Part shown: positions 43,499 to 56,670 of the stretch, piece after piece
Layout: every line of letters starts with the position of its first letter
Numbering within the stretch: position 1 is the stretch's first letter
Source of the DNA: Pseudidiomarina gelatinasegens
GTDB taxonomy: Bacteria; Pseudomonadota; Gammaproteobacteria; Enterobacterales; Alteromonadaceae
DNA length: 64,000 nucleotides
Direction of reading: 5' to 3'
Assembly: GCF_004025325.1 (NCBI RefSeq)
Contig: NZ_RSFE01000002.1
Coordinates: 62,001-126,000 of the forward strand
Notes under the pieces: generated by a model
The model's database searches: none
What the model saw: only the letters and a program-made list of their open reading frames with translations
What the model was told of the DNA's origin: nothing
Program-made: the position numbers and the translations under genes

Positions 43499-45772
43499 AT
43501 GTTAAATAAAGCGCTAGAAATAACATTGAACGATGCGTTCCGTCTGGCTCGTGATCACCGTCACGAGTTAATGACTGTTGAGCATCTCCTATTAGCTTTA
43601 CTGGATAACCCTGAGGCTGCAAAAGCGCTGCGCGCATGTGGGCTCGAATTTACGCAATTAAAACAGGAACTGTTGAGCTACGTTGATCGCAGTACCCCAA
43701 GTTTTGATGATGAAAGCGCTGATACCGATACACAGCCAACCCTAGGTTTTCAACGGGTTTTACAGCGTGCAGTTTTCCATGTGCAATCGTCCGGTAACAG
43801 TGAGGTGACCGGTGCCAATGTATTGGTTGCCATTTTCGGTGAACAAGAATCACATGCGGTATATTTATTAAACAAACACGACATTACTCGGTTAGACGTA
43901 GTGCATTATCTTTCACATGGGCTGACCAAAATTGATGATGAATCGTCACAACCCGACAGCAGTGACGCGGAAACGATAGAGTCGCAAACTGAGGAACAGC
44001 AAAGCTTCTTGAAGCGCTTTTGCACCAATTTAAATGCCCGCGCACGAGAAGGTCGAATTGACCCGTTAATTGGCCGCGACAGTGAATTGGAACGCTGCAT
44101 TCAAATATTATGCCGTCGGCGGAAGAATAATCCTTTATTAGTTGGTGAAGCAGGCGTGGGTAAAACAGCCATCGCTGAAGGTTTAGCCTATCGTATCGTT
44201 CATAAAGAAGTACCCGAAGTTATGGAGAATGCCATTATTTACTCTTTAGACATGGGTGGGTTATTGGCGGGGACCAAATACCGGGGGGATTTTGAGAAAC
44301 GATTTAAGCAATTGCTGAAGGAATTGTCAGAGCAACCTGACGGTATTTTGTTTATTGATGAAATTCATACCATTATTGGCGCGGGTGCGGCCAGTGGTGG
44401 GGTGCTGGACGCATCAAATCTCCTTAAACCATTGTTAAGCAATGGCGACTTGAAATGCATTGGCTCTACCACGTACACCGAATTTAAGAATATTTTTGAA
44501 AAAGATCGCGCTTTAGTTCGACGCTTTCAAAAGGTTGATGTGGCTGAGCCATCGGTTGATGACACCACACGTATTCTGCAAGGCCTAAAAGACCGCTACG
44601 AAGCACACCACGGCATTCGCTACACGCAACCGGCTATTCGTGCTGCGGCTGAGTTGTCTGCGCGTTACATTAACGAACGCCATTTGCCGGACAAAGCCAT
44701 TGATGTGCTGGACGAGGCGGGCGCAAGTCAGCGTTTGCTGCCGCCATCAAAGCGTAAGAAAACCATTGGTGTTCAGGACATTGAAACAATCATCGCTAAA
44801 ATTGCGCGCATCCCTGAGCAGTCGGTGTCGCGCAGTGACCAGCAAATACTCAAGAACTTAGACCGTAATCTGAAGCTGGTGGTGTTTGGTCAAGATCAAG
44901 CAATCGATCAACTGACCGCTGCAATTCGTTTGTCGCGTTCAGGATTAAGCCAAGAGCATAAGCCCATTGGTTCATTTTTATTTGCAGGCCCAACGGGTGT
45001 TGGCAAAACCGAGATAACACAGCAGTTAGCGAAAGTTCTTGGTATTGAGTTTCAGCGTTTCGATATGTCTGAATACATGGAACGGCACGCTGTGAGTCGC
45101 CTGATTGGTGCGCCCCCAGGATACGTTGGATTTGAGCAAGGTGGCTTACTCACTGAAGCGATTATCAAACATCCACATTGTGTGTTGCTATTGGATGAGA
45201 TAGAAAAAGCCCATAGCGATATCTATAACATTCTGTTGCAGGTGATGGATCACGGCACATTAACGGATAACAATGGACGTAAAGCTGATTTTCGTAATGT
45301 AATTTTAGTGATGACAACCAACGCGGGCGTACAGGAAACTGTGCGGCAGTCGATTGGCTTTCAGCAACAAGACCACGCGCCCGATGCAATGGTCGAAATT
45401 AACCGTACTTTCTCACCAGAGTTTCGGAATCGTTTAGACAGCATTGTTTGGTTTAATCACTTGAATCAAAACGTGATAGAACAGGTGGTTGATAAATTCA
45501 TCTGTGAACTGCAAGCGCAATTGGATAAAAAGCATGTGTCACTGGAGCTTGAGCCGGCAGCAATTAGTTGGTTGGCTGCGAAGGGATATGACAAAGCCAT
45601 GGGTGCACGACCAATGGCGCGGGTTATTCAAGAACACCTGAAAAAACCACTCGCCAATGAGATATTATTTGGCAAGTTAGCTCAAGGCGGTTCCGTGAAC
45701 GTAAGCGTTGTAAATGATGAGTTGGCGCTGGAAGTGGAAGAGAGAGAAGTGCGCGGTTCAACAACAGGTTGA
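43499..45772 (+). CDS. clpA: ClpA, ATP-dependent Clp protease ATP-binding subunit
   Basis: This 757-residue AAA+ unfoldase has a Clp-N double repeat (1-145) and an acidic linker. AAA-1 has Walker A GEAGVGKT and FIDEIHTIIGAG. AAA-2 has Walker A GPTGVGKTE and LLDEIEKAHSDIYN. The IGF-type ClpP loop is present as SIGF (in VRQSIGFQQQ). It feeds unfolded proteins to ClpP (not in the window). The last codons lie in a GC-rich hairpin (45752-45778). Confidence 0.97.
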   Translation: MLNKALEITLNDAFRLARDHRHELMTVEHLLLALLDNPEAAKALRACGLEFTQLKQELLSYVDRSTPSFDDESADTDTQPTLGFQRVLQRAVFHVQSSGNSEVTGANVLVAIFGEQESHAVYLLNKHDITRLDVVHYLSHGLTKIDDESSQPDSSDAETIESQTEEQQSFLKRFCTNLNARAREGRIDPLIGRDSELERCIQILCRRRKNNPLLVGEAGVGKTAIAEGLAYRIVHKEVPEVMENAIIYSLDMGGLLAGTKYRGDFEKRFKQLLKELSEQPDGILFIDEIHTIIGAGAASGGVLDASNLLKPLLSNGDLKCIGSTTYTEFKNIFEKDRALVRRFQKVDVAEPSVDDTTRILQGLKDRYEAHHGIRYTQPAIRAAAELSARYINERHLPDKAIDVLDEAGASQRLLPPSKRKKTIGVQDIETIIAKIARIPEQSVSRSDQQILKNLDRNLKLVVFGQDQAIDQLTAAIRLSRSGLSQEHKPIGSFLFAGPTGVGKTEITQQLAKVLGIEFQRFDMSEYMERHAVSRLIGAPPGYVGFEQGGLLTEAIIKHPHCVLLLDEIEKAHSDIYNILLQVMDHGTLTDNNGRKADFRNVILVMTTNAGVQETVRQSIGFQQQDHAPDAMVEINRTFSPEFRNRLDSIVWFNHLNQNVIEQVVDKFICELQAQLDKKHVSLELEPAAISWLAAKGYDKAMGARPMARVIQEHLKKPLANEILFGKLAQGGSVNVSVVNDELALEVEEREVRGSTTG

Positions 45773-45778
45773 ACCGCG
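45752..45778. other. GC-rich hairpin at the clpA stop, between convergent clpA and infA
   Basis: CGCGGTTCAAC (45752-45762) and GTTGAACCGCG (45768-45778) form an 11-base perfect stem with a five-base loop. It spans the clpA stop codon and has no T-run on either side. It may stabilise 3' ends or pause polymerase between the convergent genes. Confidence 0.5.
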
Positions 45779-45792
45779 AACTTAGTTCTGAA

Positions 45793-46011
<219 letters not shown>

Positions 46012-46154
46012 TCAAGTCCTCGATAAATTTTCTGATTGTGCGAATAATTCGCAAATTTATAGTGTGCCCGACACATCAAACACATGCGCCGTGCTAAAAG
46101 TGGCCAGAATTTTAGCCGTTTTTGCAGGTAATTGCCACTGCTTATCACCTTTCG

Positions 46155-46853
46155 TCAGGCTTTTAGCGTTGTCGGTGTCCACAAATTCTTACGCAAAGCG
46201 CCTTCTTGCTGCTGCAAACGCCGTAAATACTCGGTACGCGGTAAATCATGTGCGCCCATGCTTACCGTATGTGAATTGCTAATTTGCGCATCGATAAGTG
46301 CTCCGCCGGCGGTAAAAAAGTGCCTGGCAAAACAAATGAGTGCGGTTTTACTGGCGTTTGTTTGTGTGTGAAACATACTTTCAGCACAGAAAATTGATCC
46401 TGCAGACACCCCATAAAGTCCGCCGACCAGCGCGTTGCCAGACCAAACTTCTACCGAGTGCGCGTGCTTGCGGTGGTGGAGGTTAAGATAAGCTTGCATC
46501 ATTTCAGGATGAATCCAGATGCCGCGTCCAGCCTCACCATGCACTTTAGCGCACGCATGAATCACCCGTTCAAAGGCGTGATTAAGAGTAACGGTGAAGG
46601 GGGTGCGTTTTAAAAACCGTTGCATTGAACGGCTGACATGTAAACTTGATGGGGTGATAACGGTGCGTGGGTTAGGGCTCCACCACAGAATAGGATCTTG
46701 ATCGCCATACCAAGGGAAAATGCCTTGATGGTAGGCTTCAACCAAACGTGCTACCGATAAATCACCACCAAAGGCGAGCAACCCATTGGGTTCAGCAAGA
46801 GCAAGCTCTGGTGATGGAAACTTTACCGAATCCGGATTCAGTTCGAACAGCAC
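46155..46853 (-). CDS. aat: leucyl/phenylalanyl-tRNA-protein transferase
   Basis: This 232-residue enzyme transfers Leu or Phe from tRNA to proteins with N-terminal Lys or Arg, making N-degrons for ClpS/ClpA. Motifs are FPSPELALAEPNGLLAFGGDLS, AYHQGIFPWY, ILWWSPNPRTVI, GRGIWI and the HTHAHSVE-like HAHSVEVW, then GGLYGVSAGSIFCAESMFH. It lies 23 bases downstream of trxB and is probably cotranscribed with it. Confidence 0.97.
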   Translation of the reverse strand: MLFELNPDSVKFPSPELALAEPNGLLAFGGDLSVARLVEAYHQGIFPWYGDQDPILWWSPNPRTVITPSSLHVSRSMQRFLKRTPFTVTLNHAFERVIHACAKVHGEAGRGIWIHPEMMQAYLNLHHRKHAHSVEVWSGNALVGGLYGVSAGSIFCAESMFHTQTNASKTALICFARHFFTAGGALIDAQISNSHTVSMGAHDLPRTEYLRRLQQQEGALRKNLWTPTTLKA

Positions 46854-46876
46854 CAGAGCTCCTTGGGCGCGTTGGT

Positions 46877-47869
<993 letters not shown>

Positions 47870-47920
47870 CTAGCTTAGATTGACTATGGGGGTGATTGTA
47901 TGGATTACAAGCCCTTGAAA

Positions 47921-47957
47921 CAAGAGACCCGCAGAGGAAATCCTCCACGGGTCTTGT
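47921..47957 (-). terminator. terminator of ald
   Basis: On the minus strand, an interrupted stem CAAGACCCG-GAGGA / TCCTC-CGGGTCTcTTG lies about 37 bases after the ald stop. The T-rich tract after it is modest. It is a likely intrinsic terminator. Confidence 0.65.
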
Positions 47958-47993
47958 CAATAAATCAATCCGGCTTACGATTGCGCAAGCTGA

Positions 47994-49121
47994 TTAGGCT
48001 TTGATAGCTTGCATTGGGTCAATATAGTCAAGCCCAAGCTGCGCGCCTAAATCGTCATGAATTGCTTTATAGGTAATTTTACCTTTATGCATGTTCAAGC
48101 CGTTTAACAGGTGCGGGTCATCTGCCATCGCTTTTAATCCTTTGTTTGCTAACGCAAGACCAAATGGCAACGTGGCGTTATTAAGCGCAATGGTGGAGGT
48201 ACGTGCAACACCACCTGGCATGTTCGCAACACAGTAGTGAATAACATCTTCAACAACGTAGGTTGGATCTTGATGGGTGGTTGCTTTTGAGGTTTCAAAA
48301 CAACCGCCTTGGTCGATAGCTACGTCAACCACAACAGAACCCGGCTTCATGTTTTGCAAATGTTCACGGGTCAGTAATTTTGGTGCTGCTGCGCCAGGGA
48401 TAAGTACGGCACCGATAACCAGGTCAGCTTCACGCGAGAACACATCAATGGCATCAACGGTGGAGTAAATGGTTTTTACGCGGCCTGCAAAGATGTCATC
48501 CAATTGGCGCAAACGCGGCAGTGAACGGTCTAAAATTGTTACGTCAGCACCCATACCCACAGCCATTTTAGCCGCTTGCGTACCTACAACACCGCCGCCA
48601 ATAACTAAAACTTTAGCAGGCGCTACGCCAGGTACACCACCAAGCAAAGTACCGCTGCCGCCATTGGCTTTTTCTAAATGATGCGCGCCGGCTTGAATGG
48701 ACATACGCCCAGCAACTTCACTCATAGGTGCTAAGAGTGGCAAGCCGCCGTTACGGTCAGTTACCGTTTCATAGGCAATTGCAGTTACGCCAGCTTTAGC
48801 GAGTAACTCGGTTTGCACTGGATCTGGTGCTAAATGCAGGTAGGTATAAAGAATTTGACCTTCGCGCAATTGCTCACACTCATGCGGTTGCGGTTCTTTT
48901 ACCTTGATGATCATTTCTGCCTTAGCAAAAATCTCTTTAGCGTCAGCAATGATGGTTGCGCCAGCTTGCTCATAATCTTCATTGGTGAAGCCGATAGCCA
49001 GGCCGCCATTTTGTTCAATCATGACTTGGTGACTGTGTGCAACGTATTCGCGAACCGCGGCAGGGGTTAGGCCGATGCGATACTCGTGGTTTTTAATTTC
49101 TTTAGGTACACCAATCAGCAT
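47994..49121 (-). CDS. ald: alanine dehydrogenase
   Basis: This 375-residue enzyme interconverts L-alanine and pyruvate plus ammonia with NAD. The start [18 protein letters not shown], the substrate residues K and H in that block and [12 protein letters not shown], and the NAD motif [15 protein letters not shown] are all present. It is divergent from lrp. Elsewhere in gammaproteobacteria this pairing goes with Lrp-type control of ald, so the 167-base gap probably holds Lrp sites. It fits an amino-acid-based diet. Confidence 0.97.
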   Translation of the reverse strand: MLIGVPKEIKNHEYRIGLTPAAVREYVAHSHQVMIEQNGGLAIGFTNEDYEQAGATIIADAKEIFAKAEMIIKVKEPQPHECEQLREGQILYTYLHLAPDPVQTELLAKAGVTAIAYETVTDRNGGLPLLAPMSEVAGRMSIQAGAHHLEKANGGSGTLLGGVPGVAPAKVLVIGGGVVGTQAAKMAVGMGADVTILDRSLPRLRQLDDIFAGRVKTIYSTVDAIDVFSREADLVIGAVLIPGAAAPKLLTREHLQNMKPGSVVVDVAIDQGGCFETSKATTHQDPTYVVEDVIHYCVANMPGGVARTSTIALNNATLPFGLALANKGLKAMADDPHLLNGLNMHKGKITYKAIHDDLGAQLGLDYIDPMQAIKA

Positions 49122-49240
49122 GGTTGTGCTTCTCCAATTTTACAAAGGTCATAAATGATATCGTGCCAGCAAGACACGATAAGTTAACGGCGGCAATTAT
49201 AGATGATAAGCTAGGTGTGTTTCGTACTTTTTTTATATCA

Positions 49241-49257
49241 ATTTATAGTCTATAAAT
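49241..49257. promoter_or_regulatory. 17-base palindrome in the ald-lrp gap, candidate Lrp site
   Basis: ATTTATAG-T-CTATAAAT is a perfect inverted repeat 31 bases before the lrp start. Its AT-rich, 15-17-base symmetry resembles Lrp/AsnC-family operators, but it does not closely match the E. coli Lrp consensus. Lrp autoregulation or control of ald is inferred. Confidence 0.5.
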
Positions 49258-49288
49258 AGGTCATGAGGCCTCGCAATAGAGAAAAACA

Positions 49289-49780
49289 ATGTTTAATGCC
49301 GAAGAACCCGTAGAAATAACTATTGACAGATTAGACCGGAAGATCTTACGGATTTTGCAGGATGATGGGCGTATCAGTAACGTCAATTTGGCGCAGCGCG
49401 TAGGCTTAAGTCCAACGGCTTGCAATGAACGTGTGCGTAAGCTCGAACGTGAGGGGGTGATTGACAGTTACCATGCACGAATTAACCCTGCCAAACTCGG
49501 TGCGAATTTGATGGTGTTTGTTGAAATCACACTGACCCGAACCTCATCGGACGCATTTGCTGAGTTTAGTGAAGCAGTGCGGCGGACACCGGCAATTCTT
49601 GAGTGCCACTTAGTGGCAGGTGATTTTGACTTTCTCATTAAAGCGCGGGTGCCGGATATGCCTGCCTATCGAAAACTGCTGGGCGAAACAATTCTAACCA
49701 TGCCGGGCGTGAACGAGTCGCGCACATATGTGGTGATGGAAGAGGTAAAAGATGATAATAAGGTTCTCATTAAAGGTTAA
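49289..49780 (+). CDS. lrp: leucine-responsive regulatory protein Lrp
   Basis: This 163-residue Lrp/AsnC regulator has an N-terminal helix-turn-helix (DRLDRKILRILQDDGRISNVNLAQRVGLSPTACNERVRKLE). The RAM effector domain follows (LGANLMVFVEITL ... GDFDFLIKARVPDMPAYRKLL). It is nearly the E. coli length. It lies between divergent ald and ftsK, its usual neighbour. It probably controls ald and its own gene through the palindrome at 49241. Confidence 0.96.
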   Translation: MFNAEEPVEITIDRLDRKILRILQDDGRISNVNLAQRVGLSPTACNERVRKLEREGVIDSYHARINPAKLGANLMVFVEITLTRTSSDAFAEFSEAVRRTPAILECHLVAGDFDFLIKARVPDMPAYRKLLGETILTMPGVNESRTYVVMEEVKDDNKVLIKG

Positions 49781-49919
49781 GAAAAGGTGGTATAAATAGC
49801 TGAATAACCCTGCTAACCACGTTACAATGCTTAGTACTAACAAAAACAACTATCGCAACATCAGAACATTAGGGAATACGCAACCATATGGTCATTCAAT
49901 CACCAAGCTGGAGAAGCGC

Positions 49920-52319
49920 ATGAGCGGAGTCCAACGGGTACTCGAAGTTGGCCTGATTCTATGTGGCGCGTTTGCAATTTTTCTATTTTTAGCGCTGGCT
50001 AGCTTTAATCCAGCTGATCCAAGTTGGTCGCAAACGGCCTACGAAGGCACCATTCATAACGCTGCGGGCTCAATTGGCGCGTGGTTTGCTGACGCGTTGC
50101 TGTTTGCGTTTGGTTTTGTTGCGTACTTAATTCCTTTTGGTCTCGCCGCCTTGGGTTACATGATGTTTCGCCAGCCGCATCGGTTGCTGGAACTTGACTA
50201 TTTAGCGGTGGGGCTGCGCCTTATTGGCTTGGTACTAACTCTGGTTGGCAGTTCGGCGCTGGCCTCGCTAAATTTCAATGACATTTATTCATTCTCTGCT
50301 GGTGGCGTGGTTGGCGATGTAATTAGTACGTCGTTGCTGCCTTACTTTAATGTCATTGGAACAACCTTATTATTACTGACGTTTTTGTGCACCGGGTTAA
50401 CCTTAGTTACTGGCATTTCCTGGATTTGGCTAGCCGATAAACTTGGCGAAGTAACCATTGCCGGCACGCTAGGCCTGATTCAACTAACCAAACGTTTGGC
50501 AAGCCGCATTAAGTCGTACAACAGCTCGCGCGAACGGACACACTCGCCAGATATTAAAGCGCAAAAGCCAGCAGCACTGTCACCTAGCCAGAAAACTTTG
50601 CCAGCGACTACCATTCGGCAAGAGCCTGAGCTGGATTTAGATTTGTCTATTAATGCACTGGACGATGATGACCCAGAGTTTTTTGTCGACAATGCGCCTG
50701 CGCCAAAGACCAAGGGCAAAAATGAAGAGCGCTTCGCGCCAAAACCAGCTGCGGCTAAAAAGCCTAGTGCTGATGTTAAAGATGATGACGACGAAGATAC
50801 TGATGGACCGATCAAATTATCAGTTGACCCATTACCGTCAATTGAGCTGTTAGATCGTCCAAATAAAACTGGTAATCCGCTGACACCGGAAGAACTTGCG
50901 CAAATCAGTGAAACCGTTGAGGCCGTCTTGCAAGACTTTGGCGTTGAAGTGAAGGTTGCCAACGTTCAGCCGGGCCCCGTTATTACCCGCTTTGAGCTTG
51001 ATTTAGCGCCGGGTGTAAAGGTTTCTAAGATTTCGAACTTAGACAAAGACATCGCGCGCTCGCTGAGTGCAATCTCGGTACGCGTGGTTGAAGTTATTCC
51101 AGGTAAGTCGTACGTGGGCCTTGAGCTGCCGAATAAATCCCGTGAAACCGTGTTTTTCAGTGAGGTCATTGCCTGTGACGTGTTCCAGCAAAGCCAATCA
51201 CCATTAACGATGGTACTAGGGAAGGGCATTTCTGGTGCGCCGGTAGTGGTCGACTTAGCTAAAATGCCGCACTTACTGGTGGCGGGTACCACAGGTTCAG
51301 GTAAATCAGTGGGCGTGAACGTGATGATTTTGAGCTTACTCTATAAGAGCTCACCTGAAGATGTTCGCCTTATCATGATTGACCCTAAGATGCTTGAGCT
51401 GTCTGTTTATGAGGGTATTCCGCACCTATTAACCGAAGTAGTCACCGATATGAAGGACGCGGCCAATGCATTGCGTTGGTGTGTTGGCGAAATGGAACGT
51501 CGCTATAAACTCATGTCTGCGCTTGGGGTTCGTAATCTAAAAGGCTACAACCAGAAAGTTATGGACGCCAAAGAAGCGGGTGAGCCGCTGCGCGACCCAA
51601 TCTGGAAGCCGGGTGATTCCATGGACGAGTTACCCCCGTACTTAGAGAAACTACCGAGCATTGTCGTTGTTATCGACGAGTTTGCTGACATGATGATGAT
51701 TGTCGGCAAAAAAGTAGAAGAACTGATAGCACGTATCGCTCAGAAGGCACGGGCAGCTGGTATTCATTTAATTTTGGCTACGCAGCGGCCTTCAGTTGAC
51801 GTGATTACAGGGTTAATCAAAGCCAACATTCCAACGCGTATCGCGTTTCAGGTGCAATCAAAAATTGATTCACGCACCATCTTAGATCAGCCGGGCGCTG
51901 ACCAGTTATTAGGGCAGGGTGATATGCTGTACTTACCGCCGGGAAGCGGTGTGCCCACGCGTGTGCACGGCGCTTTTGTCGATGATCACGAAGTGCATGC
52001 GGTGGTTGCAGACTGGAAGAAACGTGGTAAGCCAAATTACTTAGAAGAAATTCTTAAAGGCGGGGTGGACGAAGACAGTTTACTGCCGGGCGAGCAACTT
52101 GATTTGGGCGACGAAGAAAGCGATCCATTGTACGACGAGGCCGTTGCCTTTATTACCGAAGCGCGTCGCGTTTCAGTCTCCAGTGTACAACGCAAATTTA
52201 GAATTGGTTACAACCGTGCAGCACGCATTGTGGAACAAATGGAAGCCAGTGGTGTCGTTAGTAGTGCCGGTAATAACGGTCAACGCGAAGTACTCGCGCC
52301 GCGTCCACCGCGCGATTAA
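49920..52319 (+). CDS. ftsK: DNA translocase FtsK
   Basis: This protein of about 799 residues has four or five N-terminal transmembrane helices (about 15-190) and a short acidic/Pro-rich linker (about 200-350). The RecA-like motor has Walker [11 protein letters not shown] (around residue 456) and Walker [15 protein letters not shown]-terminal gamma winged helix (about the last 65 residues) reads KOPS sites. It links division to chromosome dimer resolution. The linker is far shorter than in E. coli FtsK (1329 residues). The start is uncertain: ATG 49920 has GGAG six bases upstream; ATG 49827 would add 31 residues but has no visible ribosome-binding site. Confidence 0.95.
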   Translation: MSGVQRVLEVGLILCGAFAIFLFLALASFNPADPSWSQTAYEGTIHNAAGSIGAWFADALLFAFGFVAYLIPFGLAALGYMMFRQPHRLLELDYLAVGLRLIGLVLTLVGSSALASLNFNDIYSFSAGGVVGDVISTSLLPYFNVIGTTLLLLTFLCTGLTLVTGISWIWLADKLGEVTIAGTLGLIQLTKRLASRIKSYNSSRERTHSPDIKAQKPAALSPSQKTLPATTIRQEPELDLDLSINALDDDDPEFFVDNAPAPKTKGKNEERFAPKPAAAKKPSADVKDDDDEDTDGPIKLSVDPLPSIELLDRPNKTGNPLTPEELAQISETVEAVLQDFGVEVKVANVQPGPVITRFELDLAPGVKVSKISNLDKDIARSLSAISVRVVEVIPGKSYVGLELPNKSRETVFFSEVIACDVFQQSQSPLTMVLGKGISGAPVVVDLAKMPHLLVAGTTGSGKSVGVNVMILSLLYKSSPEDVRLIMIDPKMLELSVYEGIPHLLTEVVTDMKDAANALRWCVGEMERRYKLMSALGVRNLKGYNQKVMDAKEAGEPLRDPIWKPGDSMDELPPYLEKLPSIVVVIDEFADMMMIVGKKVEELIARIAQKARAAGIHLILATQRPSVDVITGLIKANIPTRIAFQVQSKIDSRTILDQPGADQLLGQGDMLYLPPGSGVPTRVHGAFVDDHEVHAVVADWKKRGKPNYLEEILKGGVDEDSLLPGEQLDLGDEESDPLYDEAVAFITEARRVSVSSVQRKFRIGYNRAARIVEQMEASGVVSSAGNNGQREVLAPRPPRD

Positions 52320-52343
52320 TTTGAAGTTAATGGAATACACAAC

Positions 52344-52988
52344 ATGAACGCATTGAAATTGTTAGCAGCTGTTGGCGTTACTGTAACAACGCTAGTTACG
52401 GCAACTTGGTTCCCGGCCGAAGCCGGTGAAGCCGATCGCCAGACGCTATTGCAACGTCTTGAAGGCTTAACCACCCTAGAAGCTGATTTTAGTCAGCAGG
52501 TGACGGATATAAATGGCGAATTAGTGCAGCAGTTGCATGGGCGCATGGCGATTGCTCGCCCCAATTTACTGTATTGGCAAACTGACGCACCCGACGAAAC
52601 CTTGATGGTCGCCGATGGCCAAAGCTTATGGTATTACAATCCATTTGTGGAGCAAGTTACGGTATACAACCAGTCTGATGCAGTGGCGCAGAGCCCCTTG
52701 CTGCTGCTACTGGATGGTGATAGCCAAGCTTGGCGCGATTACGACGTAAAGAGCGAAGCTAACAGCTTTTCGCTGCAGCCTAAAGCAGGCGCAGCCAGCG
52801 CACAGAGTTTGCAATTGGTGTTTGCCGAACAGGGCGCACCGGCTCAGCTACAGCGTATTATTCTTGATGATGGACAAGGCCAGATCAGCACCATCGAGTT
52901 AGAGCAGGTTCATCTTAATAAAGCACTTGACGGTAAGCTCTTTAAATTCGACATGCCGGAAGGGATTGATCTGGATGACCAACGCTAA
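52344..52988 (+). CDS. lolA: outer-membrane lipoprotein carrier LolA
   Basis: This 214-residue periplasmic chaperone carries lipoproteins from LolCDE to LolB. The signal peptide ends near [42 protein letters not shown] is the characteristic N-terminal strand set. The C terminus IDLDDQR is typical. It lies between ftsK and rarA, the conserved order, and overlaps the rarA start by 14 bases. Confidence 0.95.
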   Translation: MNALKLLAAVGVTVTTLVTATWFPAEAGEADRQTLLQRLEGLTTLEADFSQQVTDINGELVQQLHGRMAIARPNLLYWQTDAPDETLMVADGQSLWYYNPFVEQVTVYNQSDAVAQSPLLLLLDGDSQAWRDYDVKSEANSFSLQPKAGAASAQSLQLVFAEQGAPAQLQRIILDDGQGQISTIELEQVHLNKALDGKLFKFDMPEGIDLDDQR

Positions 52989-54315
52989 CGGCGAATTTGA
53001 GCTGGAGCCTGATTTTAGGCCGTTGGCTGCACGCATGCGGCCGACAGCATTAAGCAAATATATTGGGCAACAACATATTTTGGCCCCTGGCAAACCGCTG
53101 TATGAAGCGATTAGCCGGGGGCTTTTGCATTCAATGATTCTCTGGGGGCCGCCAGGAACAGGCAAGACCACGCTAGCAGAATTAGTGGCCATGAGCGGGT
53201 CTGCAGTACTTGATCGAATTAGTGCTGTTACGGCAGGCGTTAAAGACATTCGTGCGGCGATAGAAGCAGCGAAACAGCGTGCGGCAAGCCATCAACAGCG
53301 CACAGTGTTGTTTGTTGATGAGGTGCATCGGTTTAACAAAAGTCAACAAGATGCGTTTCTTCCGCATATTGAAAACGGCACCATCATTTTTGTTGGCGCA
53401 ACCACGGAAAATCCAGCGTTTGAGCTAAATAACGCTTTGCTGTCTCGTACCCGCGTTTATCGTTTGCAGTTGCTTGCCGATACCGAAATTGAACAAGTTT
53501 TATCGCAAGCGTTAACTGATCAGGAACGTGGGTTGGGCAAGCGCCCATTGCAGCTCAGTGAAAACGCCCGCAATTTTCTGATTCATGCGGCAGCAGGTGA
53601 TGCGAGGCGTGTTCTGAACTTTTTAGAAATTTGCGCGGATGCCGCCACAGATAACGTGATTTCATTAGAACTGGCACAAGCAGCCGTTGGTTCAAGGCAG
53701 GCGCTGTTTGATAAGCAGGGCGATGCCTATTACGAACTGCTGTCGGCGTTGCATAAGTCGGTGCGAGGGTCGTCTCCCGATGGAGCACTATATTGGTATG
53801 CGCGCATTCTGCATGGCGGTGGTGACCCGTTGATTGTGGCGCGTCGCGTACTTGCTATTGCTTCGGAAGACATCGGCAATGCGGATCCTAGAGCGATGCA
53901 ATTAGCGCTCAATGCATGGGACACCTTTACGCGGGTAGGGCCAGCCGAAGGCGAGCGGGCGATTGCGCAGGCCATTATATTTTGTGCAATGGCGCCGAAA
54001 AGCAACGCGGTTTATCAAGCGTTTAATCAAGCGAAGCGCCTCGCAGAAGATTATCCAGATTTACCAGTACCGAAACACTTAACCAATGCCCCAACCGCGC
54101 TACATAAAGCGGACGGCTATGGTAAGGACTATCGCTATGCCCACGATTACCCAGGCGCTTTTGTGGCGGGCGAGCGCTATTTACCAAGTGCGATTGCAGA
54201 TACGCAGCTCTATGTTCCAACTGAGCGCGGGTTAGAAAAACAACTGCACGAGAAATTAAAGTGGATGCAGCAACAGCATCAAAACAGCGATTGGCAGCGA
54301 GGCGAGGATGACTAA
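52975..54315 (+). CDS. rarA: replication-associated recombination protein RarA (MgsA)
   Basis: This 446-residue AAA+ ATPase is related to clamp loaders and acts at stalled forks. Motifs are Walker [10 protein letters not shown] (near residue 60), Walker [17 protein letters not shown], sensor 1 [12 protein letters not shown] and the tetramerisation C terminus. The ATG at 52975 begins [10 protein letters not shown], inside the last codons of lolA. It ends 8 bases inside crcB. All four genes lolA-rarA-crcB-serS look cotranscribed. Confidence 0.95.
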   Translation: MTNANGEFELEPDFRPLAARMRPTALSKYIGQQHILAPGKPLYEAISRGLLHSMILWGPPGTGKTTLAELVAMSGSAVLDRISAVTAGVKDIRAAIEAAKQRAASHQQRTVLFVDEVHRFNKSQQDAFLPHIENGTIIFVGATTENPAFELNNALLSRTRVYRLQLLADTEIEQVLSQALTDQERGLGKRPLQLSENARNFLIHAAAGDARRVLNFLEICADAATDNVISLELAQAAVGSRQALFDKQGDAYYELLSALHKSVRGSSPDGALYWYARILHGGGDPLIVARRVLAIASEDIGNADPRAMQLALNAWDTFTRVGPAEGERAIAQAIIFCAMAPKSNAVYQAFNQAKRLAEDYPDLPVPKHLTNAPTALHKADGYGKDYRYAHDYPGAFVAGERYLPSAIADTQLYVPTERGLEKQLHEKLKWMQQQHQNSDWQRGEDD

Positions 54316-54673
54316 CTTATTCTGGGTGGCTACAGGTGGAGCCATTGGCGCCATGGCACGTTACGGCATGGGAATGTGGTTAATTAATCTCAGCAAAATA
54401 TTTCCTTTCGCGACGCTAATCGTTAACATAACGGGCTCATTTTTGTTGGCTTTGTTATTTGCTACCCAATACCAACAAGCAGAGCCAAACCAACAACTTT
54501 GGCTCTTTTTAGGTGTTGGTGTTTTGGGGGCTTTTACAACCTTTTCAACCTTTTCGCTGGACGTGGTATTGCTCGCACAGCAAGGGGATTATATAAAAGC
54601 ACTGCTCTATGCGTGCTTAAACGCTTTCGGATGTATTGCTGCGGTGCTGTTGGCGCTGTGGCTGAAGTCATAA
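54308..54673 (+). CDS. crcB: CrcB fluoride exporter
   Basis: This 121-residue four-helix membrane protein of the Fluc family works as an antiparallel dimer. Signatures are [23 protein letters not shown] and [15 protein letters not shown] (pore Phe residues). It overlaps rarA by 8 bases and is followed after 21 bases by serS. I do not see a fluoride riboswitch upstream, since the region is coding. Confidence 0.93.
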   Translation: MTNLFWVATGGAIGAMARYGMGMWLINLSKIFPFATLIVNITGSFLLALLFATQYQQAEPNQQLWLFLGVGVLGAFTTFSTFSLDVVLLAQQGDYIKALLYACLNAFGCIAAVLLALWLKS

Positions 54674-54679
54674 ATTTAA

Positions 54680-55993
<1,314 letters not shown>

Positions 55994-56018
55994 CGTCGCT
56001 GCGAGCTTTCGGGGCTGC

Positions 56019-56348
56019 CTAAATGCATTTGGCGGGCTTAGGCAGGCCCGCTATACGTGTCGCTTGCTTGGCTGGGCCTTTAGGGAACAATTTGTACAAG
56101 TAAATGCTGTTGGCTTTATCCGGCCCTAAGCTTTTACCAATGGCTTTTACTAATACCCGCATGGCTGGGCTGGTATCGTAAGTTTGATAGAACTCGCGGA
56201 CAAAATTAACCACTTCCCAATGCGCAGCTGTCAGCTCAATGTTTTCCAAGCTCGCGATATACTCCGCAAGCTCCGGTGACCACTCATCGAAATTAGCCAG
56301 ATATTCGTGCTTGTCGGTTTCATATTCCCGCCCATTAAACTTAAACAT
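56019..56348 (-). CDS. tusE: TusE, sulfur-relay protein
   Basis: This protein of about 109 residues belongs to the DsrC/TusE family and ends GPAKQATRIAGLPKPAKCI, with the conserved penultimate Cys that accepts persulfide sulfur from TusD. It passes sulfur to MnmA for 2-thiouridine at the wobble base of tRNA. I chose the start MFKFNGREYETD by family fit. An ATG 12 bases earlier is possible. It overlaps the tusB-like gene by 8 bases. Confidence 0.92.
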   Translation of the reverse strand: MFKFNGREYETDKHEYLANFDEWSPELAEYIASLENIELTAAHWEVVNFVREFYQTYDTSPAMRVLVKAIGKSLGPDKANSIYLYKLFPKGPAKQATRIAGLPKPAKCI

Positions 56349-56661
56349 CGCTGGTTTCATCCCAAACGATGTAACTACTGGCCTCAAGCGTCATTTCAAC
56401 CCAGCGCGCAGTGCCGAGTTGAATGATCGTAGCAGGTAATTCTTCGATATCGAGTAATTTGAGTTCTGCATGCAGGGCATAAGGGGTAACTGGCAGTTGT
56501 TCAACCAGCTCTGGCTTAGCAACAACATCCAACAATGCCTGCTCGCTTAAGATTAATGTCGTGTTTGGCACTAGCCACCGTTGCAACCAATCTTGGTTCG
56601 GCCATGTTCGAACGAGTATAACGGGGGCTGCTTGGGTATCTGGTGCAGTGAAATCAATCAT
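56341..56661 (-). CDS. tusB: TusB/DsrH-family subunit of the sulfurtransferase complex
   Basis: This 106-residue protein is the most diverged of the set. The TusB pattern is kept in the order of strands (VILVRTWPNQDWLQRWLV ... LILSEQALL ... ALHAELKLLDIE ... RWVEMTLEASSYIVW) and in the position between tusC and tusE. TusB is the non-catalytic subunit of the TusBCD hexamer. No Cys is present. Confidence 0.8.
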   Translation of the reverse strand: MIDFTAPDTQAAPVILVRTWPNQDWLQRWLVPNTTLILSEQALLDVVAKPELVEQLPVTPYALHAELKLLDIEELPATIIQLGTARWVEMTLEASSYIVWDETSDV

Positions 56662-56670
56662 ATTAGCCGC

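Noticed and set aside
50480-50962. 160-codon Ser-rich frame antisense to ftsK
   Set aside because: It is the complement of the acidic FtsK linker codons; its Ser-rich composition is an artefact.
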